Assembly: GCF_017874415.1 (NCBI RefSeq)
Contig: NZ_JAGGLM010000001.1
Coordinates: 124,001-188,000 of the forward strand
DNA length: 64,000 bases
DNA from: Clostridium algifaecis
Lineage (GTDB): Bacteria > Bacillota > Clostridia > Clostridiales > Clostridiaceae
Direction of reading: 5' to 3'
Below the pieces are notes generated by a model. The model searched no databases, was not told where the DNA came from, and worked only from the letters and a program-made list of their open reading frames with translations. Below, one piece after another: positions 28,403-38,071 of this stretch (its first letter is position 1; every line of letters begins with the position of its first letter). The translations under genes were made by a program, and so were the position numbers.

Positions 28403-28497
28403 TTTTTCAAGTCCTTTCTCTAATTAACGAATATATTATACTACTTATGTTAAAATAAAATAAATAGCTGTAAGCAATATGAGGAGGAAACAAAAAA

Positions 28498-30450
28498 GTG
28501 AATAAAACTATTGGATTGTTTGCTCATGTAGATGCAGGGAAAACTACATTTGCAGAGCAAATTCTTTATCATACAAAAAGCATTAGAAGTAGAGGAAGAG
28601 TTGATCATAAGAACTCTTTTTTAGATAGCAATAAAATAGAGAAAGAAAGAGGAATTACGGTATTTTCAGGTGAAGCCGTATTTAAATATAAATCTTCAAC
28701 ATATTATTTGATAGATACTCCAGGACATGCTGATTTTTCTCCGGAAATGGAGAGAACAATTGAGATTATGGATTATGCTATTTTAATAATGAGTGCTGTA
28801 GAGGGAGTTCAAGCTCAAAGTGAAATAATATGGGATCTTCTTAGAAAACATAAAGTACCCACTATTTTATTTATAAACAAAATGGATAGAGAAGGTGCTA
28901 ATGTTGAAGCTGTAGTAAATAAGATTAAAAGTGACTTAAGTGAAGATGTTTTTTATTTAGATGAAAATTTCAATTTTGAAAAATTAGAAGATAATGATGT
29001 AGAGTTTATTGCAGAGAGAGATGAATCTCTTCTTGAAATATACCTGGAAAGTGGGTATAAAAACACTATATGGAGGAATTATCTAAAGAAAATGATAGCA
29101 TCTAATAAAATATTTCCGTGTATGAGTGGATCAGCACTTAATAATATTGGAATAGAAGATTTTTTGGAAAAATTAGATGAAATCACTTTTACAAATTATA
29201 ATGATAATGAAAATTTTAGTGGGATTGTATATAAGATTAAGTATGATGACAAAAATAAATTGACTTATATAAAGATACTAAAGGGCATTTTAAAAGTAAA
29301 ACAAGAAATAAAAGTATGGAAATTCTCTGAATATCAATATGAAAAAGTTAATGAGATAAGAGTTTACAATGGAAATAAATTTGAATCAAGAGATGAAGCA
29401 TATGCGGGAGAAATTGTTGTATTAACTGGACTTTCAAATTCTACAATAGGATATGGAGTTGGAGATTTAAATAAAAAAGTTGCTTATGATATGGTTCCTA
29501 CAATGAAATCGAAAGTTATATTTGATGAGAAGATAAATGTAAAAGATGTACTGGCTTATTTTAAAATTTTGGAATCAGAAGATCCTTCACTTCAGGTTAT
29601 GTGGGATGAAAGTTTGTCACAAATAGAAATTCATATTATGGGAAAAATTCAGCTGGAGGTTTTAAAAGAACTGATCATGGAAAGATTTGGTTTGCATACG
29701 GAATTTGGAACCCCTGAAATTTTATATAAAGAAACTATTCTGAATGAATCCATAGGATATGGACATTTTGAACCTCTGAGACATTATGCAGAGGTAAATA
29801 TCAAACTGGAACCGGGAAAGAGGAATAGTGGAATTACTTTTAAAAGCCTCTGTCGTGTAGATAACTTAAGTATAAATTATCAAAATTTAATAAAAAAACA
29901 TATTTATGAAAGGGAACATCACGGTATACTTACAGGATCACCTCTAACAGATATAAAGATAACATTGTTAAATGGAAGATCTCACATCAAGCATACTTCA
30001 GGTGGAGATTTTAGAGAAGCAACTTACAGGGCAATAAGACATGGGCTTGAAAGTGCAAGGAATGTACTGCTTGAGCCTTATTATTGCTTTAAAATTAAAG
30101 TAGATATAGATTATATGGGAAGGGTGATTTCCGATATACAAAAGTTAAGTGGTTCTTTTGAAACTCCAGAAACTTATCATAATAAAGTTATTATAAAAGG
30201 AAGAGGACCTGCAGCAACTTTTATGGATTATGGCATGGAGTTTGCATCTTTTACAAAAGGCAGAGGAAAGATTAACTTTACATTTGATGGTTATGATATA
30301 TGTCATAATGAAGAAGAAGTTATAAAGAAGATAGGATATAATAAAGATGCAGATATTGAATATACAGCTGCTTCAATATTTTGCTCTAAAGGACAGGCGT
30401 TCCTAGTAAGAGGAGATAAGGTAAAAGAATATATGCATTGCTTGAAATAA
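28498..30450 (+). CDS. TetM/TetO-type ribosomal protection GTPase (EF-G-like)
   Basis: The GTG start follows GAGGAGGAAAC. G-domain motifs are complete: AHVDAGKTT (9-17), RGIT, DTPGH, NKMD and SGSA. The rest follows EF-G domains II-V, and 650 aa matches ribosomal protection proteins rather than EF-G (~690). These GTPases remove tetracycline from the ribosome, but chromosomal clostridial members with this divergence may have other translational roles. No conjugative or resistance leader sequence is visible, and codon use is like that of the core genes, so it looks resident. Resistance should not be assumed. Confidence 0.82.
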   Translation: MNKTIGLFAHVDAGKTTFAEQILYHTKSIRSRGRVDHKNSFLDSNKIEKERGITVFSGEAVFKYKSSTYYLIDTPGHADFSPEMERTIEIMDYAILIMSAVEGVQAQSEIIWDLLRKHKVPTILFINKMDREGANVEAVVNKIKSDLSEDVFYLDENFNFEKLEDNDVEFIAERDESLLEIYLESGYKNTIWRNYLKKMIASNKIFPCMSGSALNNIGIEDFLEKLDEITFTNYNDNENFSGIVYKIKYDDKNKLTYIKILKGILKVKQEIKVWKFSEYQYEKVNEIRVYNGNKFESRDEAYAGEIVVLTGLSNSTIGYGVGDLNKKVAYDMVPTMKSKVIFDEKINVKDVLAYFKILESEDPSLQVMWDESLSQIEIHIMGKIQLEVLKELIMERFGLHTEFGTPEILYKETILNESIGYGHFEPLRHYAEVNIKLEPGKRNSGITFKSLCRVDNLSINYQNLIKKHIYEREHHGILTGSPLTDIKITLLNGRSHIKHTSGGDFREATYRAIRHGLESARNVLLEPYYCFKIKVDIDYMGRVISDIQKLSGSFETPETYHNKVIIKGRGPAATFMDYGMEFASFTKGRGKINFTFDGYDICHNEEEVIKKIGYNKDADIEYTAASIFCSKGQAFLVRGDKVKEYMHCLK

Positions 30451-30522
30451 GGAGAATATAGATATATTTCTTTGCCTATTTTATTTTTAAACATGATAAT
30501 TGGACTAATGTTATTCCAAAAT

Positions 30523-30690
30523 TTACGATTGGAGAAGTTCATTTTTCATGATTTGTTCAGTAGCTAGGTAAAGAGATTTTTTGAGGGCTTCATCAGCTGA
30601 AAAAATAATTCTCGTTTTTGTGAGGTTTCTAAGCTGTCTATTGAAGCCCTCCAATGCATTTACAGTATAGGTAATTATTCTAATACAAGC
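30523..30690 (-). pseudogene. IS256-family transposase C-terminal remnant
   Basis: Reading the minus strand gives a stretch with IRIITYTVNALEGFNRQLR, then NLTKTRIIFSADEALKKSL, ending in a stop at 30523-30525. NALEGFNRQLR carries the catalytic glutamate of the DDE transposase of IS256/mutator elements. Only the last ~55 codons remain; there is no start, no upstream catalytic domain and no evident terminal repeat. It marks a past insertion next to the LysR/redox pair. The remaining intergenic bases 30451-30522 and 30691-30733 hold nothing I recognise. Confidence 0.8.
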
Positions 30691-30733
30691 TAGATGATTT
30701 TAATGGCAATTTCATTGACTTATATTGAATTTG

Positions 30734-31471
30734 CTATTTTTCTGTATCAAATAATAAACTTGCCAAATGTTTTGCTTGTTTTCCACCAAGTTTAAGTCCG
30801 TTGACACAATAATGGCAGTATGCAACAACCTTATCAGTAGCGATTTTTTTACAGTGTTCTCTCATTAATTGTATTTGATCTTCTTTAGTGTGTGAAATAA
30901 ATTTCCCATTTGCATGTTCTATAAATCTTTTTGGAGCCAAATTTAAATTCCGTTTTGGCGATGGTTTATATAAAGATATACCACAAAACTGTGTTTTTTC
31001 ATAATTTTCTTTTTGTTCTATAATATCTACATTCATTTTGTTTAACAATGCGCGGACAGCCTCTTGCTCTGAACGATTATCATAAGAACGCCAACAATCT
31101 TGTACAGTCATTTTTTCATGTGAATAATCAGGAAACGGAAATTTTGTATCTTGCAAAATAAGTTCCCACAGCGAAATTCTTTTCACTTCAGGTGTAGTTT
31201 CTTGAAAAATAGCAGCACAATTATGGCAGACATATACCATTATATTATCTGAAGTAAAATTTTTGAAATCGGGAGTATCTTCCCAGCGAGACTGCAACCA
31301 TTCTGGCATTTCAGATGTAAATTCTTTCAGCTTGTATTTTGGAACACAGCACCTTATTATCTGCATATGAAATCGCTTTTTTAGATAATCTTGAATTTTC
31401 ACACTTAAAGCTGGATTTTCTCTAGTAAAAACACAGCTTGCCACATATATGTAGTTCTTAAAATCTGTCAT
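30734..31471 (-). CDS. HdrB/GlpC-like CCG-domain iron-sulfur protein
   Basis: Cysteines fall in a repeated cysteine-rich (CCG) pattern: C13, C41-C42, C82xxC85, then C126, C163, C219xxC222. This spacing is that of HdrB/GlpC/LutA proteins, where each set can bind a [4Fe-4S] cluster that carries out disulfide or electron chemistry. The second set has a single cysteine (FCG) where two are usual. No separate ferredoxin domain or partner oxidoreductase is nearby. It is divergent from a LysR regulator and may be its target. I do not recognise a named family, so function is inferred from the cysteine layout only. Confidence 0.55.
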   Translation of the reverse strand: MTDFKNYIYVASCVFTRENPALSVKIQDYLKKRFHMQIIRCCVPKYKLKEFTSEMPEWLQSRWEDTPDFKNFTSDNIMVYVCHNCAAIFQETTPEVKRISLWELILQDTKFPFPDYSHEKMTVQDCWRSYDNRSEQEAVRALLNKMNVDIIEQKENYEKTQFCGISLYKPSPKRNLNLAPKRFIEHANGKFISHTKEDQIQLMREHCKKIATDKVVAYCHYCVNGLKLGGKQAKHLASLLFDTEK

Positions 31472-31531
31472 TACAATTCCTCCAATCTATAATTAACTTT
31501 ATATACATTATACATCTATATTGCTATATGA

Positions 31532-31569
31532 TATAATATAAAAAATAGATGCTTGCTATCGATAATAGC
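31532..31569. promoter_or_regulatory. LysR-type operator in the divergent region
   Basis: GCTAT-CGATA-ATAGC at 31555-31569 is a 15-bp interrupted palindrome containing the T-N11-A spacing of LysR boxes. It lies midway between the divergent CCG-domain gene and the LysR gene; a TATAAT sits at 31532-31537. Confidence 0.5.
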
Positions 31570-31621
31570 GATAACAAAAAATGATTATAAAGATTTAATA
31601 CTTTAAGGAGAATATTTATAA

Positions 31622-32488
31622 ATGAATACTATTATAGATTTACAATCTTTAATCATATTTGAATTAGTTGCACAAAAGGGTAGTATTTCCAAAGCTGCAC
31701 ACGAACTTAATTATGCACAATCCAATATTTCGACTAAAATTCAGCAACTAGAAAATTTTTTTCAAGTATCTTTATTTTATAGGAATAATCGAGGTGTTAC
31801 GTTAACACCCAAAGGACAAATCTTGTTAAAATACACTAAAAAAATATTTCATCTTATAGATGAAACAACTAAGATAATAAAAGATGACAATATTCCAAAA
31901 GGCCCTTTACGTATAGGGTCTATGGAAACAATAGCAGCTATTTATTTGCCTAGATTATTTGCTAAATATCATAAAGAATATCCAAATGTAAAATTAATTT
32001 TAAAAACAGGAACAACCGAAAAAAATATTCAAGATATTCTTCAATATAACCTAGATGGAGCTTTTATAGCAGGCTCAATTAATAATTCTGAAATAATTCA
32101 AAAAACATTCACTGAAGAAAAATTAGTACTTGTTACAGATGTAGCACGTCCACAAATATCTTCTATTAAAGATATTCAAAACCAAACACTAATTGTATTT
32201 CCAAATGGATGCTTTTACCGTAAGATATTAGAGCAATGGCTGCAAAATAAAGGATTACTAGCAAATAAAATAATGGAATTTGATACATTAGAAGCTATAA
32301 TTGGCTGTATATGTGCGGGATTAGGAATAAGTTTACTTCCAATTTCTGTAGTAAATAAATATGTTAAAGCTGGTATATTAAGGTGTTATCCAATCGAAAA
32401 TTCTTATACAAAAGTACCTGTTCTATTCATTTATCGAAAACTCAACTATATGCCAACATCGTTATTAAAATTCATAAATATGTTTTAA
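31622..32488 (+). CDS. LysR family transcriptional regulator
   Basis: The N-terminal winged helix (residues 5-65) has SISKAAHELNYAQSNISTKIQQLENFFQVSLFYR split as usual, followed by a periplasmic-binding-protein-like effector domain (90-288) with VKLILKTGTTEKNIQDIL. The arrangement with a divergent target gene is typical of the family. Several CGT/CGA arginine codons differ from the AGA preference of the core genes, consistent with later arrival. The ligand is unknown. Confidence 0.88.
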   Translation: MNTIIDLQSLIIFELVAQKGSISKAAHELNYAQSNISTKIQQLENFFQVSLFYRNNRGVTLTPKGQILLKYTKKIFHLIDETTKIIKDDNIPKGPLRIGSMETIAAIYLPRLFAKYHKEYPNVKLILKTGTTEKNIQDILQYNLDGAFIAGSINNSEIIQKTFTEEKLVLVTDVARPQISSIKDIQNQTLIVFPNGCFYRKILEQWLQNKGLLANKIMEFDTLEAIIGCICAGLGISLLPISVVNKYVKAGILRCYPIENSYTKVPVLFIYRKLNYMPTSLLKFINMF

Positions 32489-32881
32489 TCTAGTCAAAGT
32501 CTTGTTATTGCAACCATATAAGCTGTAGCATATCTATTTACAACACTTATCCTATGTATTTCTATTATTATGATACATGCTCAAGGTGTAAGTCTACTCG
32601 ACTATGCGGAAGAACGCATTAGTAAGATATTGTTTATCAAAAAAAACTTTACTTTATTGTCTTTTTTATTTTCCTCGTTATGGCACATTAACGTATATTA
32701 TTCTATAATAAATAAATCATATCTTTTTTATTAAATTTTCAAGCAATAATTTTATTCTGTTTAATTTATAATAATATCTACCTTTTGTAATAAATTTATT
32801 TTTTCTTTATTTTTACTATACTTTTACTATATTTTCGCCTTTTATAATGAATATAGAATAAATATTTAAGAGGTGCTTAAA
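32489..32881. other. Intergenic region with a possible decayed membrane-protein frame
   Basis: This AT-rich stretch has no intact gene. A frame without a usable start runs from 32525 to a stop at 32734 and reads as a hydrophobic helix followed by a polar segment (GVSLLDYAEERISKI), which could be the end of a lost membrane protein. TTTACTATA repeats near 32815-32830 lie just before the ABC transporter gene and may contain its promoter. Confidence 0.3.
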
Positions 32882-33811
32882 GTGAATAATAAGGTTCTGG
32901 AAGTAAACCATATTTCTAAAAAACGTGGCAGAAAAAAAGTGTTGGATGATATCAACTTTTCTATAAGTAAAGGTGAAGTATGTGGCTTTGTAGGCAGAAA
33001 CGGGGCAGGCAAGACCACATTGATTAAAATTATAACAAGTATGCTATTTTCCGATGAAGGTGAAATAATAATTTGTGGAAAGAATCTTAAAACTGAAAGA
33101 GAAGAAGCTCTAAAAAATATTGGAGCAGTAGTAGAAACACCTGTGATGTACGGATATATGACAGGAAGGCAAAACCTAAATTATACATCAAGTGTACTTG
33201 AAGGTATAACAAATAATGAAATAGAGGATGCTATAAAATTTTCAAACTTAGGGAACAAAATTGATGAGAAAGTAAAAAAATATTCTTTAGGTATGAAACA
33301 AAGGCTGGGGCTTGTAGAAGCACTGATGGGGAATATATCATTATTAATATTAGATGAACCTACAAATGGACTAGATCCAATGGGAGTTTTTGAACTTAAA
33401 AACACTATAAATACACTGGTTAAAGAAAAAGGAGTAAGTATTTTCATATCTTCACACATATTAAGTGAAATAGAAAACATATGTTCAAAGGTTGTATTTA
33501 TAGATGATGGAAAAATTATTAGTATTCAAGAAATAGGTGATAAAGAAAAGTCTAACAGTGAAAAAATTATGTTTATAAAAACTAATTTACCCCGAAAATC
33601 ATCAGAGATTATTCAAAATACGCCTGATGTAAAATTATTAAAGGTAGAAAAGGATGGTATTTCAATCTTAATAAATACTGAGTTACATGATATTTTTGAT
33701 ATACTAAAAAAATTGCATGGGACTGGAATAAATGTAGAAGGTTTCTTTGAAGTAAAACAAAATTTGGAAGACAAATTTATAAAGATGATGGAGGAAGATA
33801 ATGATGAATAA
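32882..33811 (+). CDS. ABC transporter ATP-binding protein, BcrA type
   Basis: A GTG at 32873 lies inside the ribosome site AGAGGTG; the GTG at 32882, 6 bases after it, is preferred (309 aa). Walker A is GRNGAGKTT, the signature YSLGMKQRLGLVEAL, and Walker B LLILDEPTNGLDP, then the switch histidine in SSHIL. The C-terminal extension (215-309) is typical of BcrA/ABC-2 exporters that confer peptide antibiotic resistance or export lipids. It is followed, with overlap, by its permease and then a decayed two-component system. Confidence 0.92.
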   Translation: MNNKVLEVNHISKKRGRKKVLDDINFSISKGEVCGFVGRNGAGKTTLIKIITSMLFSDEGEIIICGKNLKTEREEALKNIGAVVETPVMYGYMTGRQNLNYTSSVLEGITNNEIEDAIKFSNLGNKIDEKVKKYSLGMKQRLGLVEALMGNISLLILDEPTNGLDPMGVFELKNTINTLVKEKGVSIFISSHILSEIENICSKVVFIDDGKIISIQEIGDKEKSNSEKIMFIKTNLPRKSSEIIQNTPDVKLLKVEKDGISILINTELHDIFDILKKLHGTGINVEGFFEVKQNLEDKFIKMMEEDNDE

Positions 33812-34964
33812 ATATATATGGGAAGAATTTAAAAGAGTCATAATTAAGAAGAAAATTCTGCTTATTGTTATTCTTATTGTTACAGTGGCTTTTGGATTAA
33901 GAAGCATCTCAAAGACAAAAACTCTAGAAGGACAGCTTCAAGGAGATAAGAACCTTCTTAATATTCAGAAGAGTGGTAGAGATAAAGCTGATAATGAGAT
34001 AAGAAAAGCAGATTTTTCTAGAGATATAGTGGAAACCGAAAAAGAAATAAAGGACAAGGAAGAACAGTTGAATCAAATAAATATCTATGATAAATCAAAA
34101 TTAGATGAACAAATTCAAAAATTGGAAAAGGAAAATAATTCTAAAAATGAATATGAGTTACTTCAATTAAAATATGAAAAAAAGCACAATATAGAAAAAA
34201 GTGAACTGACACCAAAGGGAATGTACACAGCTATGGAAACTTTAATGGATTTTATACCACTTTTTATACTTATTACTATTGTACTATTATCTGATATGGT
34301 ATCAGGGGAATATTCTCCTAATACAATCAAGGCTTTAATTACTAAACCTATTTCTAGAAAAAAGATTATAATATCCAAATTTATTGTATCAATAATTTTA
34401 AGTACAGGCACTATAATTATGAGTGCAATAATATTTATCGTGGAAGGTGGAATTCATTTAGGCTTTTCAGACCGTAGATTACCTTTTGATGTAGGTGCAA
34501 AGTATGTTTTAGATAAATCACTAATCTTAAGTTCAATAACCTCACAAATGAAGTATGTAAATGGAAGTAGATCAATAATTCCTCTTTGGAATGCAATTAT
34601 TGAGTTGATATTAATTGTAATAGTTATTTCAGCAGCCATTGTATCAGTAATACTGCTTATATCAACCATTTGTAGAAATTCACTTGTTTCATCACTTGCA
34701 AGCTTTACATTGATTGGAGGTACAACAATCTGGTACATGCTAGGATTCATTGGTAAATATCTTGTATCAGCCAAGTATGGAATATTTGTGAAATTTTTGC
34801 CTATCCCATATATGATTGATAGTATGGGTATCTTAAGTGGAGATATTTCTGTACAACTTACCAGCAGTATAAATGTATTTTTTGTTTTGATGGTATGTCT
34901 AGGATGGATTTTGATTAATACGTTTTTAAGCACTTATGTTTTTGGAAAGAGGAACTTTGATTAG
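33801..34964 (+). CDS. ABC-2 type transporter permease
   Basis: The gene overlaps the ATPase gene by 11 bases, with a GGAGGAAG ribosome site. The 387-residue protein has one membrane helix (about 15-33), a long Lys/Glu-rich coiled region (40-135) probably outside, then five or six membrane helices (150-385). This ABC-2 topology matches exporters paired with BcrA-like ATPases. The substrate is unknown; antimicrobial peptide detoxification is likely given the adjacent sensor pair. Confidence 0.85.
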   Translation: MMNKYIWEEFKRVIIKKKILLIVILIVTVAFGLRSISKTKTLEGQLQGDKNLLNIQKSGRDKADNEIRKADFSRDIVETEKEIKDKEEQLNQINIYDKSKLDEQIQKLEKENNSKNEYELLQLKYEKKHNIEKSELTPKGMYTAMETLMDFIPLFILITIVLLSDMVSGEYSPNTIKALITKPISRKKIIISKFIVSIILSTGTIIMSAIIFIVEGGIHLGFSDRRLPFDVGAKYVLDKSLILSSITSQMKYVNGSRSIIPLWNAIIELILIVIVISAAIVSVILLISTICRNSLVSSLASFTLIGGTTIWYMLGFIGKYLVSAKYGIFVKFLPIPYMIDSMGILSGDISVQLTSSINVFFVLMVCLGWILINTFLSTYVFGKRNFD

Positions 34965-34978
34965 TTAACTTTCTAAAT

Positions 34979-35006
34979 ATCACTTAAATAAAAAAGTGAT
35001 ATAATT
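34979..35006 (+). terminator. Weak hairpin between the ABC permease and response regulator
   Basis: ATCACTT (34979-34985) and AAGTGAT (34994-35000) form a 7-bp stem followed by ATAATTTT. It could be a weak terminator or attenuator. Confidence 0.4.
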
Positions 35007-35024
35007 TTAAATTGGGTGATGGTT

Positions 35025-35728
35025 ATGAAAGAAAGCATATTGATAATAGATGACGATAAAGATATAAGAGAAATGATTGTAAATTATTTTTCTAAAGAAG
35101 GTTATGTCATGCAAGCTGCCTGTAACGGAGAAGATGGACTTCAGATTGTAAAATCAAAACCGATCTCTTTAATACTTCTAGATGTTATGATGCCTAAAAT
35201 GGACGGTTATACAATGATCATTAGACTCAGAGAATTTTCAAGCATACCTGTTATACTCCTCACTGCAAAAGATCAGCAAATAGATAAAATTAAAGGATTT
35301 ATAGATGGCTGCGATGATTATATGATTATATAGTAAAGCCATTTGATTTTACGGAACTTTCACTAAGAGTTATGGCTATACTGAGGAGAGCTAAAGTTAG
35401 TAGTACAAGTACCTTACAAAATCACATATTGAAAGTTAAAGATATAGAAATAAATACTTTAGAACATACAGTAAAAAGAGACAACGTAGAAATAATATTA
35501 ACTCCCAAAGAATATGAAATTTTATACACATTGGCATCAAATAAAGGCAGAGTGTACTCAACCAAAATGCTTTATAAAATGCTATGGAAAGATACATTTA
35601 TGGAAAATGATAATACTGTAACCATGCATATTAGAAATTTGAGAAATAAGCTAGGTGACAGCATTAGGAAGGGTAAATATATAAAAACTATCTGGGGAGT
35701 TGGATATAAAATTGAAAACGATATTTGA
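35025..35728 (+). pseudogene. OmpR-family response regulator broken by an 8-bp tandem duplication
   Basis: The receiver half (D-D-D pocket near IIDDDKDIREM, phosphoacceptor in LLDVMMPKMDG) stops after GCDDYMII at 35333. The missing residues continue in another frame as VKPFDFTELSLRV and a winged-helix domain (ILTPKEYEILYTLASNKGRV ... IKTIWGVGYKI) to 35728. The cause is visible: GATTATAT occurs twice in tandem at 35316-35331. Removing one copy gives the normal DYIVKPFDF. The gene belongs with the adjacent ABC transporter and a kinase that is also frameshifted. Confidence 0.85.
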
Positions 35729-37132
35729 ACTTATTATTATCGGCATAGTACTATTTTCTGTGATTATAAAATCAAAAAGAATATTTAAACTTAGGAGTGA
35801 ATTAGTTTTTTTTGCAATTATTTCTATAATTATATCATTTATACTTGTAGTTTTTTTAAAGGAATTTGTTTTAGGTTCATTTTTAAATAATTATGAAGAT
35901 ACGCCTAAATATGTACATGAAAATATGATTACTAGAATTGAATATGAGTTGAAAAATATGAATATTAATGATCCTAATAAGTTACAAAAATATATGGATA
36001 AAGAATTTAATATGTCATATTCTATTTTTGTAGTGAAAAAGGATGGAAAAGTAACATTCTCAAATAATAAAGAAATTAAAAGTATAGATGCGCAGGAAAT
36101 TATAGATGGTAAAAAACATTTAAATTTTTAAATACTAGTAGAAACAGCTTGGTTAAAATAACCAGGTGTGATTACTTAAAAGATGGATATTATTTATATT
36201 ATATATATATAGGTTATGGAAAATTAGACAATGGAAATATTATGGGTATAATGATAGTTATAATTTTTATAATTATTTTTTTCTTGCTCATATGGAGACG
36301 TATATCCTATATATCTAAAATAAAATCAACAGTTAGAAATATTACAGAAGGCAACTTATCCAATCGTGTTCCATTAAAATACAAAAATGAATTAGGTGAA
36401 CTTGCCGAAGACATAAATTACATGGCTTCAAAAATTGAGAAAGAAGAGAAAAACAGAAATGAATTCATGACCAATATATCTCATGACTTGAGAACTCCAT
36501 TAACTACTATCCTCGGATATATAAATATGATTAAAAATAACAAATATGAGTCAAAGTATGAATTTAATAATTATGTTAACATAATGAATAAGAAAGGTAT
36601 TTATTTAAAAAACATGCTTGATGATTTTTTTGAATACTCAAAGCTCTCTTCGAGTGATATCATACTTGAAAAGCACAAATTTGAGTTAAATGAACTTGTA
36701 AGACAGATAAATGAAGAGGAGGAAGATGAATTCATACAAAAAGGATTAAAACTTTCAATTAATTTGCCGCAGGAATCTATTTATATTGAAGCAGATCCAA
36801 GTTTGCTTTTAAGGGCAGTGAATAATCTTTTAAGTAATGCAGTTAAATATTCAAGGAAAAATACAGTTGTTGAATTCAATATTCGCAAAGAAACTTTTAA
36901 TAATGTACATTATGCAGTACTTTCAGTATCAAACATTCCCGAAGAGCCGATATCAAAAAATGACATGAAAAACTTTTTTGAAAGATTATATAAAAAAGAC
37001 TCATCCAGACAAAAAGAAGGCAGCGGTTTAGGCCTATCTATTGTCAAAAACATAGTAAAACTTCATGGTGGATTTGTAAAAGTCTATAAACAAGATAATA
37101 GATTAATATTCAATATGTATCATCCATGTTAA
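35712..37132 (+). pseudogene. Sensor histidine kinase, frameshifted
   Basis: The 5' frame from TTG 35712 has two membrane helices and a short extracytoplasmic region and stops at 36131. A second frame, open across 36119-37132, carries the second membrane helix, HAMP (about 36310-36460), the phosphoacceptor motif NISHDLRTPLTTILGY and the ATPase lobes N box (NNLLSNAVKYS) and GSGLGLSIV. Adding one base in the A-run at 36111-36116 or T-run at 36125-36129 would join them. The start overlaps the regulator's stop. The pair once formed a sensor system, probably for the ABC transporter upstream. Confidence 0.82.
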
Positions 37133-37210
37133 ACTATATAATTCGTAAATACATAAATTTATTATTGCATTTACTAACTATTAATAAAAATACTATAAAT
37201 ATTGAATTTA

Positions 37211-38071
37211 TTAATCAATTTCGTTTAATATATCAGCTATGAATTTCGATTTTCCAATTCTATCCATAACTGCTGAAATTCTTTCACCTTTATTTCCAGT
37301 TCGATTATAATATTCCATAATCTTATCAACAACTGATACTATTTCATCTTCTTTAAATATTTTTCCAAGTGAATCTCCAATTCTCATTCCTCTTCCAAAT
37401 CGTCCGCCAACAAATATTTCTGCACCTTTCTCCTTGGCAATAACAGCATTAGCTCTGCATACTCTTACACATTCACCGCATTTTACACATAAATTTTCGT
37501 TATAAACTATTTTGTTATTTACTAATTCTAATGCTTTTTGTCTGCAATTCTTTATACAAAGTCTGCAGCCAACGCAATTATCCGAATTAAATTTAGGCAC
37601 GCATCTTCCCATAATTCCGATATCATTTATATTAGCTTTTGCACAGTTATTTGCACAGCCAACAACTCCTATTTTACATTTATGTGGAGTATCAGCTCCA
37701 AAATATTTACGGTCTAATTCTCTGCAAATTGCCTGGGTATCAATATTACCATGCAGGCATACAGTTCCTTTGCAGGCAACTAAAGGCCTTATTTTTTGCC
37801 CTGTACCGCCGTGGCGCAGTCCTAAAGCTTTAGCTTCTTGAATTACCTTTTCTGCATCTTCATCTTTAATCCATGGAACTTCAATTTGAAGTCTTGTTGT
37901 AAGTCCCAAATATCCTTGTCCATATTTTTCTGCAATCTTATTAATGTTATTTAATTCTTCTACTGTAAAATTACCAGCCTTACTTAAAAATCTGACTGAA
38001 TAATGTTCTTTGTCATTTTGCAATAAAAATCCCAATGATTTCATTTCTTTTTGTCTGCTTATATTAACCAT
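37211..38071 (-). CDS. Siroheme sulfite/nitrite reductase-like protein with two inserted [4Fe-4S] sites
   Basis: Residues 1-95 resemble the nitrite/sulfite reductase ferredoxin-like half domain (GYLGLTTRLQIEVPWI; GLRHGGTGQKIRPLVAC). Siroheme/[4Fe-4S] ligand cysteines appear as C100, C105 and C139, C143 (GCANNCAKANINDIGI). Two bacterial ferredoxin motifs follow at C166-C176 and C195-C205. The 286 aa length equals one sulfite-reductase-type half with an inserted ferredoxin domain, as in small clostridial and archaeal reductases. The reaction could be sulfite or nitrite reduction. The gene is divergent from a LysR regulator, which probably controls it. Confidence 0.8.
   Translation of the reverse strand: MVNISRQKEMKSLGFLLQNDKEHYSVRFLSKAGNFTVEELNNINKIAEKYGQGYLGLTTRLQIEVPWIKDEDAEKVIQEAKALGLRHGGTGQKIRPLVACKGTVCLHGNIDTQAICRELDRKYFGADTPHKCKIGVVGCANNCAKANINDIGIMGRCVPKFNSDNCVGCRLCIKNCRQKALELVNNKIVYNENLCVKCGECVRVCRANAVIAKEKGAEIFVGGRFGRGMRIGDSLGKIFKEDEIVSVVDKIMEYYNRTGNKGERISAVMDRIGKSKFIADILNEID

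Noticed and set aside
32525-32734. A 70-codon frame before the ABC transporter as a real gene
   Set aside because: It lacks a start codon and ribosome site and is preceded by in-frame stops; at most it is a remnant.
35016-35728. Programmed ribosomal frameshift in the response regulator
   Set aside because: There is no slippery heptamer or stimulator at the stop; the clean 8-bp tandem duplication explains the break.
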